This document shows positions 27,556 through 38,440 of a stretch of 44,298 nt of DNA, piece by piece (the first letter of the stretch is position 1; each line of letters starts with the position of its first letter). This DNA is from Chara braunii. Taxonomy: Eukaryota > Streptophyta > Charophyceae > Charales > Characeae. The notes under the pieces were generated by a model. It saw only the letters and a program-made list of their open reading frames with translations, had not been told where the DNA came from and did not search any database. The position numbers were made by a program, and so were the translations under genes. The DNA is taken from positions 190,890 to 235,187 of the forward strand of contig BFEA01000753.1 of the NCBI GenBank assembly GCA_003427395.1. Reading direction: 5' to 3'.

Positions 27556-28800
27556 CCGGGGCCCTGCAGACTTATTAGAGGTGCTGCGGACCTATCAGAA
27601 GTGCTGCAGACTTGTCAGAAGTTTGTTGGAGGCTTGTCAGAAGGGTTGTGGGCTTATCAGAAGTGCTGCAGACTTGTCAGAAGTGCCGAGTACTTTTCTT
27701 TTTTTCGTTGGCCATTTCTTGATTCCTGCGGTGTCATCCTTGTGCAGGGGCCATGCTGTTCTTCGTTCTCCGCACCATGCCAATTTGAAGCACCGGTACA
27801 CCACATATCGGCCCGCCGGTGCCAGCATGAAACCCGCACCACTTCGGAGGCCGCTGTTTTTTTTCTTCAACGGCAGGCCTGGCCGCATGGCGTGTCCGAG
27901 TTTTGCTTGTGGCAACAAAAACTTTCTGCAAGACTGCTGGGGCCGTGTACTAGCTGTTTAACAGATTTCCTGAAGGACAGAAGTGCGTCAGCCGGTCAGA
28001 CTTATCAGGATCACAGCAGACTTATCAGAACGGTTGCAGACCTGCCAGAAGTACAGAAGATTTATAAGAAGAAGCAGGAGGTTTTTCTGAAATCAACAGA
28101 TTCAGTTGGAACTCAGCGGGAACTCAGTCAAGGTTCGTCCATGAAACTTGGGCAAGACTTCATCGACAAAAAAAAAAAAGAATCGACAGTCATAAACAGC
28201 GCGCAGTGGATTCTGTCAGAACTTCTTAATCACCCCTGACACACAGTGGGCCTTCCTGAGCTATAGCCAAAATTTCGTGAGTTAATTACTGCAGGTATGT
28301 GTCTAATACGTAGTAGACTCTCGCGGATCACAGCAAGTATACATGAGGTGCAACAAGGAGATGTGAGAGATCCAGCGAGCGCTTCCAAGTTGCAGCAAGG
28401 ATATCTGAGATCCAACAAGCATTTCTGAGTGGCAGCAGACAATCCTCAGTTTCAGCCGATATTTCTGAGTCCTAACGGACTCAGTTCAGTCGCAGACGGC
28501 ACAGTTTAAACTCAACAAAAATTTAATGCAGTTTACTCTCAGCAGATTCAGTCCATTCACAGCTGCAGATGTAGTTTAGTCTCAGCGAACTCTGTTCTCT
28601 CCCGGCAGACTGAGTTCATCAACTGCAGATTCAGACTACTCTCAGTAGACTCAGACTCAGTTTAATTACACCAGACTTTGTTCATTCACTCTCAACAGAC
28701 TCAGTTCATTCACAGCAGACTCTGTTTAGTCTTTTAGCAGACCCACTCAGCTTTCCAGTAGGTCCAGTCATATCTCAGTGGGTTGGATCAGGGCTTGACA
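27556..28800. repeat. long degenerate minisatellite, about 20-22-bp units
   Basis: The units vary gradually along the array: CTTATCAGAAGTGCTGCAGA types at 27556-27690 and 28000-28060, GATCCAACAAGC types at 28330-28430, and CAGCAGACTCAGTTCATTCA types at 28470-28750. A core of CAGCAGACT or CAGAAGT persists. A U6 retrocopy with downstream unrelated sequence (27693-27960) interrupts it. No coding role is evident. Confidence 0.7.
27693..27793 (-). pseudogene. U6 snRNA retrocopy 4 (diverged)
   Basis: Minus strand: CAAATTGGCATGGTGCGGAG, AACGAAGAACAGCATGGCCC, CTGCACAAGGATGACACCGC, AATCAAGAAATGGCCAA, then an interrupted A-tail. The 4-base insertion ACGA sits at the same place as ATGA in copy 2. The 5' stem is missing. 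It lies inside the minisatellite. Confidence 0.8.
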
Positions 28801-29024
28801 GGCGAGGCTTCAACTCGATGGAATCTACAGACTTCAGGATACCTGAAGAGAAGGTTCTAGCTTTCATGCTCGAGGTATGGGGGCGAGGAAAAGAGGATAA
28901 GGGGGGATGCCAGTGAAAAATGAGATTTGCGACAATCACTCGATAGGATTTGAACCAAGATCTGAAGATGATTCCTTCTGTCTTACATAAAGGGCGTGGG
29001 ATTCAGATGCCAAGATTTAACTTT
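28801..29024. other. no recognised feature
   Basis: A minus-strand GGTTCAAATCC at about 28946 resembles a tRNA B box, but no cloverleaf can be formed. Confidence 0.45.
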
Positions 29025-29428
29025 TCTTCGCCCGGTGTAGCATCATGTTCGCGTTCGGTGATTTAATCCGAACGTTTGCGACCGAATGCGAACGATGACC
29101 AAAACCCTCCGAACGCAAACATAAATATTTTCTAAAACAACGTTCTTAGAATAATCTGAAAATAATACATGACATACATGTTATGTAAAATAATAATACA
29201 AACAACTTTCGCCTGGGAGGTGTGTTCAAATTCGTAACCAAACTCGAGTTAAAAACAACAAACCTAAAAACAAATAAAAAAACAAATGAAAAGACAAATA
29301 AAGAAACAAATCATTAACAAATTTATGTTTGACTGAACACGCCCGGGAGGAGTTCGGCTGATCATCCGAACAAGTTTGGGCATTCGGGAAAGCCGCAAAC
29401 ATGTTCGGTGTGCTACACAGTCTTCGCC
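29025..29428. mobile_element. hAT-like non-autonomous DNA transposon, 388 bp, with 8-bp target duplication
   Basis: The element 29033-29420 starts CGGTGTAGCATCATGTTCGC and ends ATGTTCGGTGTGCTACACAG, giving terminal inverted repeats C(G/T)GTGTAGCA, and is flanked by an exact 8-bp duplication TCTTCGCC (29025-29032 and 29421-29428). Subterminal regions are rich in TTCGG/CCGAAC motifs in both orientations. An 8-bp duplication with short CA-G-type ends is characteristic of the hAT superfamily. The A-rich interior has no reading frame. Confidence 0.8.
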
Positions 29429-29430
29429 AT

Positions 29431-29431
<1 letters not shown>

Positions 29432-29478
<47 letters not shown>
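29432..29478. repeat. (CT)n microsatellite
   Basis: About 46 bp of CT directly after the hAT-like element. Confidence 0.95.
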
Positions 29479-29480
<2 letters not shown>

Positions 29481-29737
29481 GTTATGCACCACTAATTGAG
29501 GACTCTCCCAAATGTGCTTCAAGTAGCCCGAGAGCTTGTTCGCTTTTTCCATAGGTTTCACATCTCTCTCTCGTTCCCTTTCTCTCTCTTCACATAAAGT
29601 TAGGGATCACCTGTTGAAGAGGTGGTAGTGCGCCCTTACAGTGTCAAACATGGATCAAATGACTCATGTGCATAATCACCTCTTCAAAGGGTTCTACCTC
29701 TCTCCCTCTCTCGTTGTCGCTAAAAACTTTGGCACAC

Positions 29738-29853
29738 TAAGGCCCTGGTTACACTACTCGCCATCCGCCAAGATTTCAAATGCATCTGGGCAAAATGATG
29801 TCCACATGCAATCAAAATGTTGGCGGACGGCGAGTAGTGCGACGAGGCCCTAA
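29738..29853. mobile_element. Tourist-like foldback MITE, copy 2
   Basis: The body 29741-29850 begins GGCCCTGGTTACACTACTCG followed by CCATCCGCCAA and ends TTGGCGGACGGCGAGTAGTG followed by CGACGAGGCCC. TAA flanks both sides (29738-29740 and 29851-29853). The long inverted repeats and 3-bp TWA duplication match copy 1 at 3561. A further GTGCGAGGCCCTAAGG at about 29968-29983 looks like one end of another copy. Confidence 0.8.
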
Positions 29854-29875
29854 TAACAACCTGGGTAACATCCTG

Positions 29876-29926
29876 TACGCGTACGCGGTGCGTATGAGTA
29901 TGTGACCAGAAACCCGCGTACGCGTA
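29876..29926. repeat. 13-bp perfect inverted repeat rich in CGCGTACGCG
   Basis: TACGCGTACGCGG (29876-29888) and CCGCGTACGCGTA (29914-29926) with a 25-nt loop. Each arm is partly self-complementary, so several folds are possible. Confidence 0.85.
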
Positions 29927-30029
29927 TGTGTCTTTTTCTTTTTTTTCCCCCCAAAATATATATCTGTTGTGCGAGGCCCTAAGGCTTCCCTTGGGGGGGG
30001 GACCTATGTATTCACAATTTACTTTTACA

Positions 30030-30078
30030 CACATACACCCACACACACACCCACACACACACACACACACACACACAA
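30030..30078. repeat. (CA)n microsatellite
   Basis: Imperfect CA/CCCACA repeat on the plus strand. The minus-strand open frame over it is Val-Cys repeats and not a gene. Confidence 0.9.
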
Positions 30079-30277
30079 AGTCTGTCTTTCTGTCCATGTG
30101 ACTGTCAGACAGTTTGACTGTCGCATGTGGACTGCTTAACAGAATGAGTGACGGACAGACAGTCAGACATGACAGACAAACAGATAGTTCGACAGAAGGA
30201 TAAATGGACAGACGGACAGATGGGCAGACAACTGCCTAAAAACAGCTAAACAGACTGACAGACAACTGCCGACACAG

Positions 30278-30373
30278 ATCGACGAAGATGGTGCTGCAGA
30301 GGAGGACAATGATGACGGGGAGGAGGAGGAGGAAGACAACATCCTGGACGAGGAAGACGACGCTGAGGACGAC
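30278..30373 (+). other. possible acidic-protein exon
   Basis: Preceded by GACACAG (acceptor-like) at 30271-30277, the frame reads IDEDGAAEEDNDDGEEEEED and then NILDEEDDAEDDV before it runs into CT repeat. Mixed use of GAT/GAC and GAA/GAG codons, with interspersed Asn, Ile and Leu, looks more like protein than simple repeat. It could be an exon of an acidic-tailed nuclear protein, but there is no second exon to confirm it, and repeat-derived GA-rich sequence is the alternative. Confidence 0.25.
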
Positions 30374-30442
<69 letters not shown>

Positions 30443-30660
30443 NNNNNNNNNNNNNNNNNNNNNNNNNNNNNNNNNNNNNNNNNNNNNNNNNNNNNNNNNN
30501 NNNNNNNNNNNNNNNNNNNNNNNNNNNNNNNNNNNNNNNNNNNNNNNNNNNNNNNNNNNNNNNNNNNNNNNNNNNNNNNNNNNNNNNNNNNNCACACACA
30601 CACGGAGTCACGCACGCTCACACAGTCACGCACGCTCACACACACACGCACACACCAACT
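30374..30660. repeat. (CT)n microsatellite, 150-base N gap, (CA)n
   Basis: (CT)n at 30375-30442, N at 30443-30592, then CACACA and CACGCACGCTCACACA repeats to about 30655. As with the first gap, the assembly broke inside a dinucleotide repeat. Confidence 0.95.
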
Positions 30661-32380
30661 TATCTTCGACCGCGGCGACAGCGGCAATGGCGATCCCCGT
30701 GAAGGCAACCGCGATGACGACCCCTGTCATGGCGCAGGCGATGGCGACCTCCATGGTGGCATTGGTGTCTGCACCCGGGACTGCCAATGAGAAGGTGCAT
30801 GGTGTGGGGGGGGCAGCTGGGTTGAATTCTAAATTCACGTGGGACCGTCTTCCCCCTGCCCCGCCTTGCAGTCCGACCACCCTCCGACCCCCCAACCCCG
30901 ACTGGGCCACAAAACGGCCCGGAAAGACCCCCTGCAACCACGTACACGGCACCCTTTTTGACGAACGAGCGCACATATATGTGCACACGTCACGGTGCAT
31001 ATGTGTGCGCGTGTACGCCGTGCAACACAGTTAACAACATTACTGGAACATTCTAGCAACGTTTCACTTAGTTTTGCTAATGTCACACGTGACTTTAGCA
31101 ACATTCATTTTACGATAGCGATGTTGGTTGACTGTTCATTGCACCACACACTGTTGTTTTCTGTACGAATTGAACGTGTTTTCGAATGTTGCTTTCATGA
31201 TTCGGACTTTGTTCGGAGTCAAAAAATTATCTAAAACAACGATGTTGGCTTAAAGCAGCTGATACCCGAATACTAAGATTGACTGTCACGATTTTTCCCC
31301 TATCTCAGTGTCGTAAGCATACAAATGAGAAATGCTCGATGATGTTAAATTAATGTTTTATCTTGTCGTATTATCTTCAAGATGCAAGTGGAAACAAAAC
31401 CTTCGCAAACATATGTCATCCAAGTGGTTACTTGATTGATTTATTGTTTTCTGCCGTCCTACATAAGTTTTTGTTCCGTATTTTCTATTGTCATGCAAGC
31501 CATGCATGTTTACGACATGGAGGTCAGAGTAAGGTTTTGCATGATGAAGCATAAATTCAAACGGAAAGACAACACTTCAATACACGAATACCAAAATGCT
31601 TTGTTTTTTATTTTTCCGTTTACGTTGATGCTTCGTTCTGCTAAGGTTTCCACCAATCTCTTGAGGTTTTCCATGTTGTAAAAGTTTCTAGCCTGCGTGA
31701 CACAAATTCAATCGCTATCCGCCACTTGATTCGACTATCCTATGTTGACCTCCTAATGCTGGCCTCATCTTGAAGCTTCAGTGAAAGGCAGAAACTGAAG
31801 CTGGGCTTTAGACTACATTGCTTGGACACTCAAGTTTGAGTCCAAATTTCCGTTCTTGGTATTCGGTAATCAAGCTCCCTGAGCGATACCTTTGATAATT
31901 TTGTTTGTGTATGTAGCTAATATATACAACTTTGTTTTCTTACCTTGGTAGTCTACAATGACTCTACATTGTTTTGTTAATCTTGTAAGATAGCATTAGT
32001 CCCTTTTGTATTTCGATCGCTCGCATGTTAGATTATCGAATATATAAATGTAGATAACTATTTTGAATATTAGCTTAGTCCGGACGTTATATTGGTTTAG
32101 CATCCAATGTAGTACAATCATGATAACCTATGTGTTGTATTATGAAACAAACCTGATTGGTTCATCTTGGTCAACAAACGGTGTTTATGCTTTTTTCTTG
32201 CTTTGGACCTATGGTCAATTTTCCTCCTTTTTTTTTTAATGTTTACACTTTCACAAGTTCTTTTACTCATTCATCTACCTTTTTTCTTTCCATTGTTGTT
32301 TCTTTATATTTTTTCCTTTGCATTTGAATTTTTAGGCTACCTTACTTGGGCGGACGTCCGGGACCACTCAGATTGTTCGA
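30661..32380. other. no supported gene
   Basis: The 30661-31030 part is GC-rich and has open frames in several phases. The 31030-32380 part is AT-rich with no recognisable domain, splice-consistent exon or repeat. I could not support a coding call. Confidence 0.45.
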
Positions 32381-32382
32381 TA

Positions 32383-33560
32383 TAGTGATTGATTGGTTGA
32401 TTGATTGATTGATTGCATTGACTGATCGGTTGATTACATTGACTGATAGGTTGATTAATTGATTGACTATAATTGATTGGGGAAAAACAAATAATGGCGG
32501 GTGGGATTAACGGGGGGAAGGACAAGACTGAGGCAAGAAAGGGGTGGGGGGTGTCGTGGAGGAGGTGCAACATGTGGCCGGGATGCTGGGCAAGGACAAT
32601 GAATATGAGTCGGGTAACGAGTAGGCAAAGGAAGAGGAAAAGGAGGAGGGGATGACGAGGAGCAAGAGGAGGAGCGAGACGTGGAGCAGGAGGAGTAGGA
32701 GATGGAGCGAGATAACGAGGAGGAAAAGGACAATAACGAGGAGGAGAAGGACGATAACGAGGAGGAGGAGGAGGAGGAGGAGGAGGAGGTAACGATTAGG
32801 AGGACCGTGATGACGACGAGGAGGAGGTCAACGACGAATAGGAGGAGCAAGATGACGAGGATATAGAGGCGAAAGACTTATCAAACCGTTTAGTAGCTGG
32901 TTCCCTCCTAAGTTTCCCTCATAATAGTTGAAGTTCTTCAACGATTGTATCGGGTAACTTGAATGCTTAGAGGCCTTGGGGGTGAAACATCCTCGATCTA
33001 TTCTCAAACTTTAAACAGGTAAGATTTCGGGGTTGCCTAAGCGAACCCCGAGGATCAATGAAAGATCCAAGTGGGTCATTTTTGTTTAGCAGAATTGGTG
33101 ATGCGGGATGAACGGAAAGTCGAGATGCATTGCCAAGGAGGAGGATGACGAATAGGAGGAGAAAGATGAGGAGGAGGAGGAGAAGGAGGAGGAGGAGCGG
33201 GTTAATAAATAAGAGACCTTTTTTTTCCCTTTTCTTTAATCAATCAATCAATTAGTCAATCTATCGAATGAATGAATGAATGAATCAATCAATCAATCAC
33301 GCTATCGAATCAAGACTCATTCAATCATTGCAATCAATCAATCAATCAATCTATTTAATCAATCAGTCAATCAATCAATCAATCCATCTATCGAATTAAG
33401 ACTCATTCAATCATTGCAATCAATCAACCAATCAATGGTCCAATCAATTACTGCATTGATTCGATACCCAATCAATTGATTGGTTAGTACATCAGTGGAT
33501 TGATTGATTAATTAATTGATTGATTGGATTAAGCGATTGATTGATTGATTGGAAAAAAAG
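32383..33560. repeat. GATT / GAGG / AATC simple-repeat block, partly duplicated
   Basis: (GATT)n at 32383-32475, GAGGAG-rich at 32620-32870 and 33135-33200, (AATC)n at 33238-33460 and (GATT)n again at 33495-33550. Both GATT tracts are followed by similar sequence: 32478-32583 and 33550-33640 share GGGG-rich stretches ending in ACATGTGGCCG. This suggests an old duplication about 1.07 kb apart. Confidence 0.8.
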
Positions 33561-33641
33561 GGGTCGGGCATGATTGAGGGGTGGAAGTAGAGGCGAGAAC
33601 GGTTGGGGGTGCCGCGACGGAGATGCGACATGTGGCCGTGA

Positions 33642-33649
33642 CGGCGCGC

Positions 33650-33704
<55 letters not shown>
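33642..33704. repeat. (CG)n(TG)n alternating purine-pyrimidine tract
   Basis: GGCGCGCGCG... at about 33642-33664 followed by (TG)n to 33700. Such alternating tracts can adopt Z-DNA. Confidence 0.9.
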
Positions 33705-34141
33705 TGTGTTTGTAGCAATGTCTCATCTGCTGTTTTAGCTGTGGCATCTTCAGCAAACGACTGCTTCATGGGTAACATGCTATGCATCACATGCAACATG
33801 TGCAACACTTGCTCCATCTGCTGATGTTACGACAACTACAACAACTGCCACCTCCGCTGCAGCAAATGATGTTCATGGTACACATGATCTGCCCGTAGCA
33901 TGTGCTGCAGCGGACTGTATACACACCCAACCCTCCTCCCCCCCCCACTGTACATTTGGAGTCTTTAGGACTCTTTCAGAGTCTTTCCTAAGCTTCCCCA
34001 TGATTTTTGTGCGTGTATTTGTGTGTGATCAATAAGAAAACACACACAACATCAAACATACACATGCTTACATACATGATAGAAACAGAATATACATGCA
34101 TCAATACATTCTTGTGCATTTTTTTCCTTTTATTATCAAGG
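33705..34141. other. no recognised feature
   Basis: Contains a GCAACATG-rich stretch near 33780-33910 with short internal similarities and a C-run at 33938-33947. No gene. Confidence 0.45.
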
Positions 34142-34181
34142 GACTATATCCAATCAATAAGGAAATAAATTGGATATAGTC
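34142..34181. repeat. perfect 13-bp hairpin
   Basis: GACTATATCCAAT (34142-34154) and ATTGGATATAGTC (34169-34181) with a 14-nt loop. It could be a transposon end pair or a chance hairpin. Confidence 0.8.
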
Positions 34182-34463
34182 GTATTAGTCATTAAGAAAT
34201 GGTGGACAGGGATGTTCTAAGCCACATACCGTGTATTCATGAAATCGATTTTGGAATTTTTTTTTTATGATCAATTTTAATTATACAGGGTGCATGGATA
34301 CTAAACAACACTCTGGTAAAAAAAAAAAAACGAAAAAAAGGTATGTGGCCCCTCTTGTACGAGTAGCATACACATACGAATTCGGATGGCCGTAGGTGTA
34401 CGTGGTGTTGTATCAATCGCTATACAGGTCCTCTTCAAGTTTATGCTTTGTCAAGTACTAGTA

Positions 34464-34515
34464 AGTACTCCACCACTGCTATTTGTTTTAGTACTCCACC
34501 ACTGCTATTTGTTTT
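34464..34515. repeat. 26-bp tandem duplication
   Basis: AGTACTCCACCACTGCTATT plus TGTTTT occurs at 34464-34489 and 34490-34515 with no differences. Confidence 0.9.
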
Positions 34516-35160
34516 TTCTTTTCCAAATTAGAACTAAATATCAAAGTTCATTACTGAAACCCAATGCTGTACTTGAACCCAATTTTAGTCTTCAATTACA
34601 TTAGTCTAGATCAGTACTTGCTATCGAGCATGACGCTAATGCAGTCATGTTTAATACATTTTTTTAACCATTGGTTTCAATGATGCATGTCATTGTGTTA
34701 TTGTACAATGATATGGAATAAAGAAACGTCTTTGTCCATGACTTTTGGAGCAGATGTACACTTCAATTGGATATCAGACTCGTGCCTGTCACATTATACA
34801 AACTTCTACCCTTAAGATAAAGTAGTACATTCAATTTGTACAACCACCATATTATGAGACAAGAAATGTTGACTAGACAAGGTTGCTAATGTATTACCTC
34901 ATTAGCTGGTGGGACGATGAACGTATACCAGACATGTACTTAGAAGATGTTGATGACCAATAGGTAGTGGATGATGTGCACACCACCTTAACAACTGTGT
35001 ATGATGATACACAAAACCTTCCTTTGTTGCATAAAAACTCCATTTATGATTATAGTAGAAAACATGTCATGTTGTCAGTTGCATAGTATGTATCACATTC
35101 CAATGCACCACCACATATGTTATGAAATGTTTTGACATGCCTTCAATGTCGTGTCTGACA
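34516..35160. other. no recognised feature
   Basis: AT-rich sequence without a recognised gene or repeat. Confidence 0.5.
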
Positions 35161-35677
35161 CTAATTTTTATCATATGGATTCAAATTTCGCATTTTTTGT
35201 GCATCGTATGTAGAAGTTGCAGACCCTCTCAAGCCCTGAACTCTTATCAATGACGTTGACAAGGGATGTTGATTTAAGCACATGACGCAGATAAATATAA
35301 AGCAAATGTCACTAATAATCAAAGAGAGTGCTCGATCGCAAACATAAAAAATGTTATATTTCGTACTTACAAAATAAGGACTATTAAAGGATGATATGAG
35401 CATATTAGGCAATGTAATACTAATTTTTATCATATGGATTTAAAATTCTCATTTTTTGTGCATCGTATGTAGAAGTTGCAGACCCCCACAATCCCTGAAC
35501 TTTTAGCAATGACGTTGACAAGGGATGTTGATTTAAGCACATGACGCAGATAAATACAAAGCAAATGTCACTAATAATCAAAGCGAGTGCTCGATCACAA
35601 ACATAAAAAATGTTATATTTCGTACTTACAAAATAAGAAGTATTAAAGGATGATAGGAGCATATTAGGCAACGTAAT
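35161..35677. repeat. 259-bp tandem duplication
   Basis: Copies at 35161-35419 and 35420-35677 both begin CTAATTTTTATCATATGG and end TATTAGGCAA(T/C)GTAATA, differing at roughly 20 positions. Each has a minus-strand open frame of 83-90 codons (NIFYVCDRALxLIISDICF, then a Cys-containing hydrophobic stretch and a CLNQHPLSTSL segment). Whether the frame is real is unclear; see the finding. Confidence 0.9.
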
Positions 35678-37944
35678 AAAGAAATGTTAGCGAAGAGGGA
35701 AAAATACATTTGAACAACGTATGTGTCATTGCGTTTTTATCATATCATCTCACACCACCACTACCTTCGATCCTCTTTTTGTCGATCCTGATTTTCTGTG
35801 CATTCTAAATTTTGTTATTTTTTCAAAAATAATGTAATTACAAGTTTAGTTAGTGCAGTACTTGTTGTAGGTGACACCATAGTAATTTGGTTATGGGGAG
35901 ACTTCCGCAATCTTAGTGTGACCCTTTGACATATAAATGTCATAAGACGTGAAATGGTCGATGCCCACGAAATGGACAATAATTGAAGTTGGATGCAAGC
36001 TCTGTCTGTGCTGCAATCGATGCTCAGTGAATTCTTGCACCTTTAAAAAAAAGTTGACAATTCCCTGAATTCGAGCATAAAGGTACATGGGAAAAAAAAA
36101 AGATGAACTATTTAACAATTTTAAGCTTCACTGCGTAAACGTTATGAGTATTGACCACACTTAGAGACTAATGGAGAGGCCACTGAACCGTCAATATGAG
36201 GTTTGACTGTTAGCATACCAAGGGACATGAATATAGAGCGGTGATGAATGTATAATCTACGGTCACGGCGGAGTATATCCTGCATATAAAACTTTCATAA
36301 TATCCGATTTCGAAACTGGAAAATTTTGCTAACGCGCCTCGATCGACACCAGGCTTGCCAAGCTATATATATGTTGGATAGGAACATGATTCTCTAAAAG
36401 CCCCACTTCATTGGAGACTCATGATTTATATAATACTTGTGAATTGAAATAGGAGTTGTAGAATGTACTTAAACGTTCAAACGAATTATTAGGGGGAAAT
36501 TCCTTGGACTTAAGTCGAGAGTTTTGTCTTCAGATTTTGAGCAAGATTTACAAGACCTCACTTTCAAAGAATTAAAGCGGATCGAGCTAAATAGGCATTA
36601 CCTAAAATGGTCCTAAAACCCGAATGAGAACTTGAAGCCGGTTTTGAACCTCATTCTTATAGATTTATGCTCGGACGCAGTTCTCAAGATCCCATGGAAT
36701 CTCTAGATGAAACCATTAGAACCAAATGTGTGCTTGAAACCAACATTGCGAAATGTTTTTGATTGCGGTTGTTCCATTTCAGCTCCTTTTTTGGTATCCG
36801 CTCAAAAGAAAAAAAAATCATTGCGGCTGACATATTCACAATAAAAGAAGGTGGAAAAAAAAATAAAAATCCCTAACGTCATCATATCAATCAGATTCAT
36901 TATGGGATGTACTTGTGTGAGTAAACCCTGCTAAGGGCATCTATCCCTTGTAAAACAGAAAAAGAAGCAAAAAAAAGACAAGTTTCGCTTATGTCGTTGT
37001 ATCAGTCATATTAATTATTTGAGGTACCAATGTGAATATGCCCTTAGTGAGTGCGTTTCTGGCCCCCGCGTACAATAGCTCTGCCTCGACAGGGCATGAA
37101 GACATTGAAGAGAAAAAACAAAATAAAACTGCAACTAAAATACATTATGAAAGTCCTAGTGTGACTTTGCATCGGTTGGAGTACCCATACCTCGTTTATT
37201 CGAAGTGGTAAGTCCGGTTCTCTTTCCCCCCCCCCCCCCCCCCCCGTTGGGTTCTCAAAGCGGGCCTACAGGGCCCAAATGTTTTCTTTTATTTATTTTG
37301 AAGCATTAGGATGCTGAACCTCCGCGAAAATTTCGAAAACCTCAAAAAAATTCTCATTTTTCGTAAGAGAGAGGAAGGTCGTGTAAACCACAGAGAACTC
37401 TACTCTCATCAGCTGCTGATAAGCATATCATCACATCATCTAGAAAATTCTATCTGCTGGTCCCCATTGAAGATAGATCGGTTGGCTTGAAGACTATATC
37501 AAACACACTCTTTAGAAGTCCAACCTCATAAGCATCTTGTCACATCCTCCACATGAGTTTACCTGCACGTTCCCCTCAACGATGGATCAACAATGTCAAA
37601 GCACAATCGTCCTCATGTCCACATGTCTATCCATGCATATATCCACACAGACAAAGAGAGAGACACAAGTAAAGAAAAACGGATGAGAAACGAATAGAAG
37701 CAAAAAAACAAATACTAAACATTTCACAATAGCTTTTGATTGTGCATCTTGGCTTTTGAGGTTGATACCGCCGAAGTATTTTGAGCTTCTGGAATACAAA
37801 CGCTCGTGACGTGAGTCTTAGCTATTTTGTCCAACTACTTGAATACTACCAAATTCCAATGAGTACTAGCCTGTTTCAGCATTGTGATAAGTGGAGACTC
37901 ACGGGCATACAAAGATTTTGGCCTTTTACAAAAACCAAAACTCT
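35678..37944. other. no supported gene; 20-base C-run at 37226
   Basis: AT-rich, with many short A-runs and no domain-bearing frame. A pure C20 run lies at 37226-37245. Confidence 0.45.
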
Positions 37945-38440
37945 GTAAATTATTTTATTTTATTTTATTTTTTTAACAGAAATAAAATATATTCTCATCA
38001 AATGTTGAGGCTGGGGATTCTCACAATTCCACCCGGAGTTATCCGGACAGCATGAACCAATTTAGCTTACGTCCAAGCCGAACAAAGGACCAAATAGACC
38101 AGACTTAGAGCTAATCAATCAATAACCTTGCTTTCTTCAAAACACCGTCTCTCAATAGCGCCTGACAAAGTACAACGACACACTATCACCCTAACCGTCT
38201 AAGACGATGATGAGGTCTAACTGATCCCGTGGAAACCTACGTTCCTTATTCCTAGACACTCTCCTATCAGACCACTGCGTCCCTACTAACCGAGTGCCCT
38301 GGTTGTTACCTTGACACTCTCTGGCCTCTCCCCTACAGACCGAGATGCCCTGGTCCCCTTAGCAAGACCTTCCCTAAGTACCGCCACAAACTAATTCCTA
38401 TTGCTACCTAGCCCTTACTAATCATTCAACCATCTTGAAA

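Noticed and set aside
27491-28239. Plus-strand frames of 156 and 212 codons
   Set aside because: They cover the minisatellite and the antisense of a U6 retrocopy; no domain.
28930-29010. tRNA-like B box GGTTCAAATCC on the minus strand
   Set aside because: No acceptor stem, D arm or A box could be formed around it.
31363-31681. Possible exon with MHVYDMEVRVRFCMMKHKFK
   Set aside because: No homology recognised and no clear splice borders; the codon pattern is not distinguishable from chance.
32467-32870. Ser-rich frame on the minus strand
   Set aside because: Translation of the GAGGAG-rich simple repeat.
33230-33560. Regular AATC spacing that might suggest a CRISPR-like array
   Set aside because: It is an imperfect tetranucleotide repeat without distinct spacers, in a eukaryotic context.
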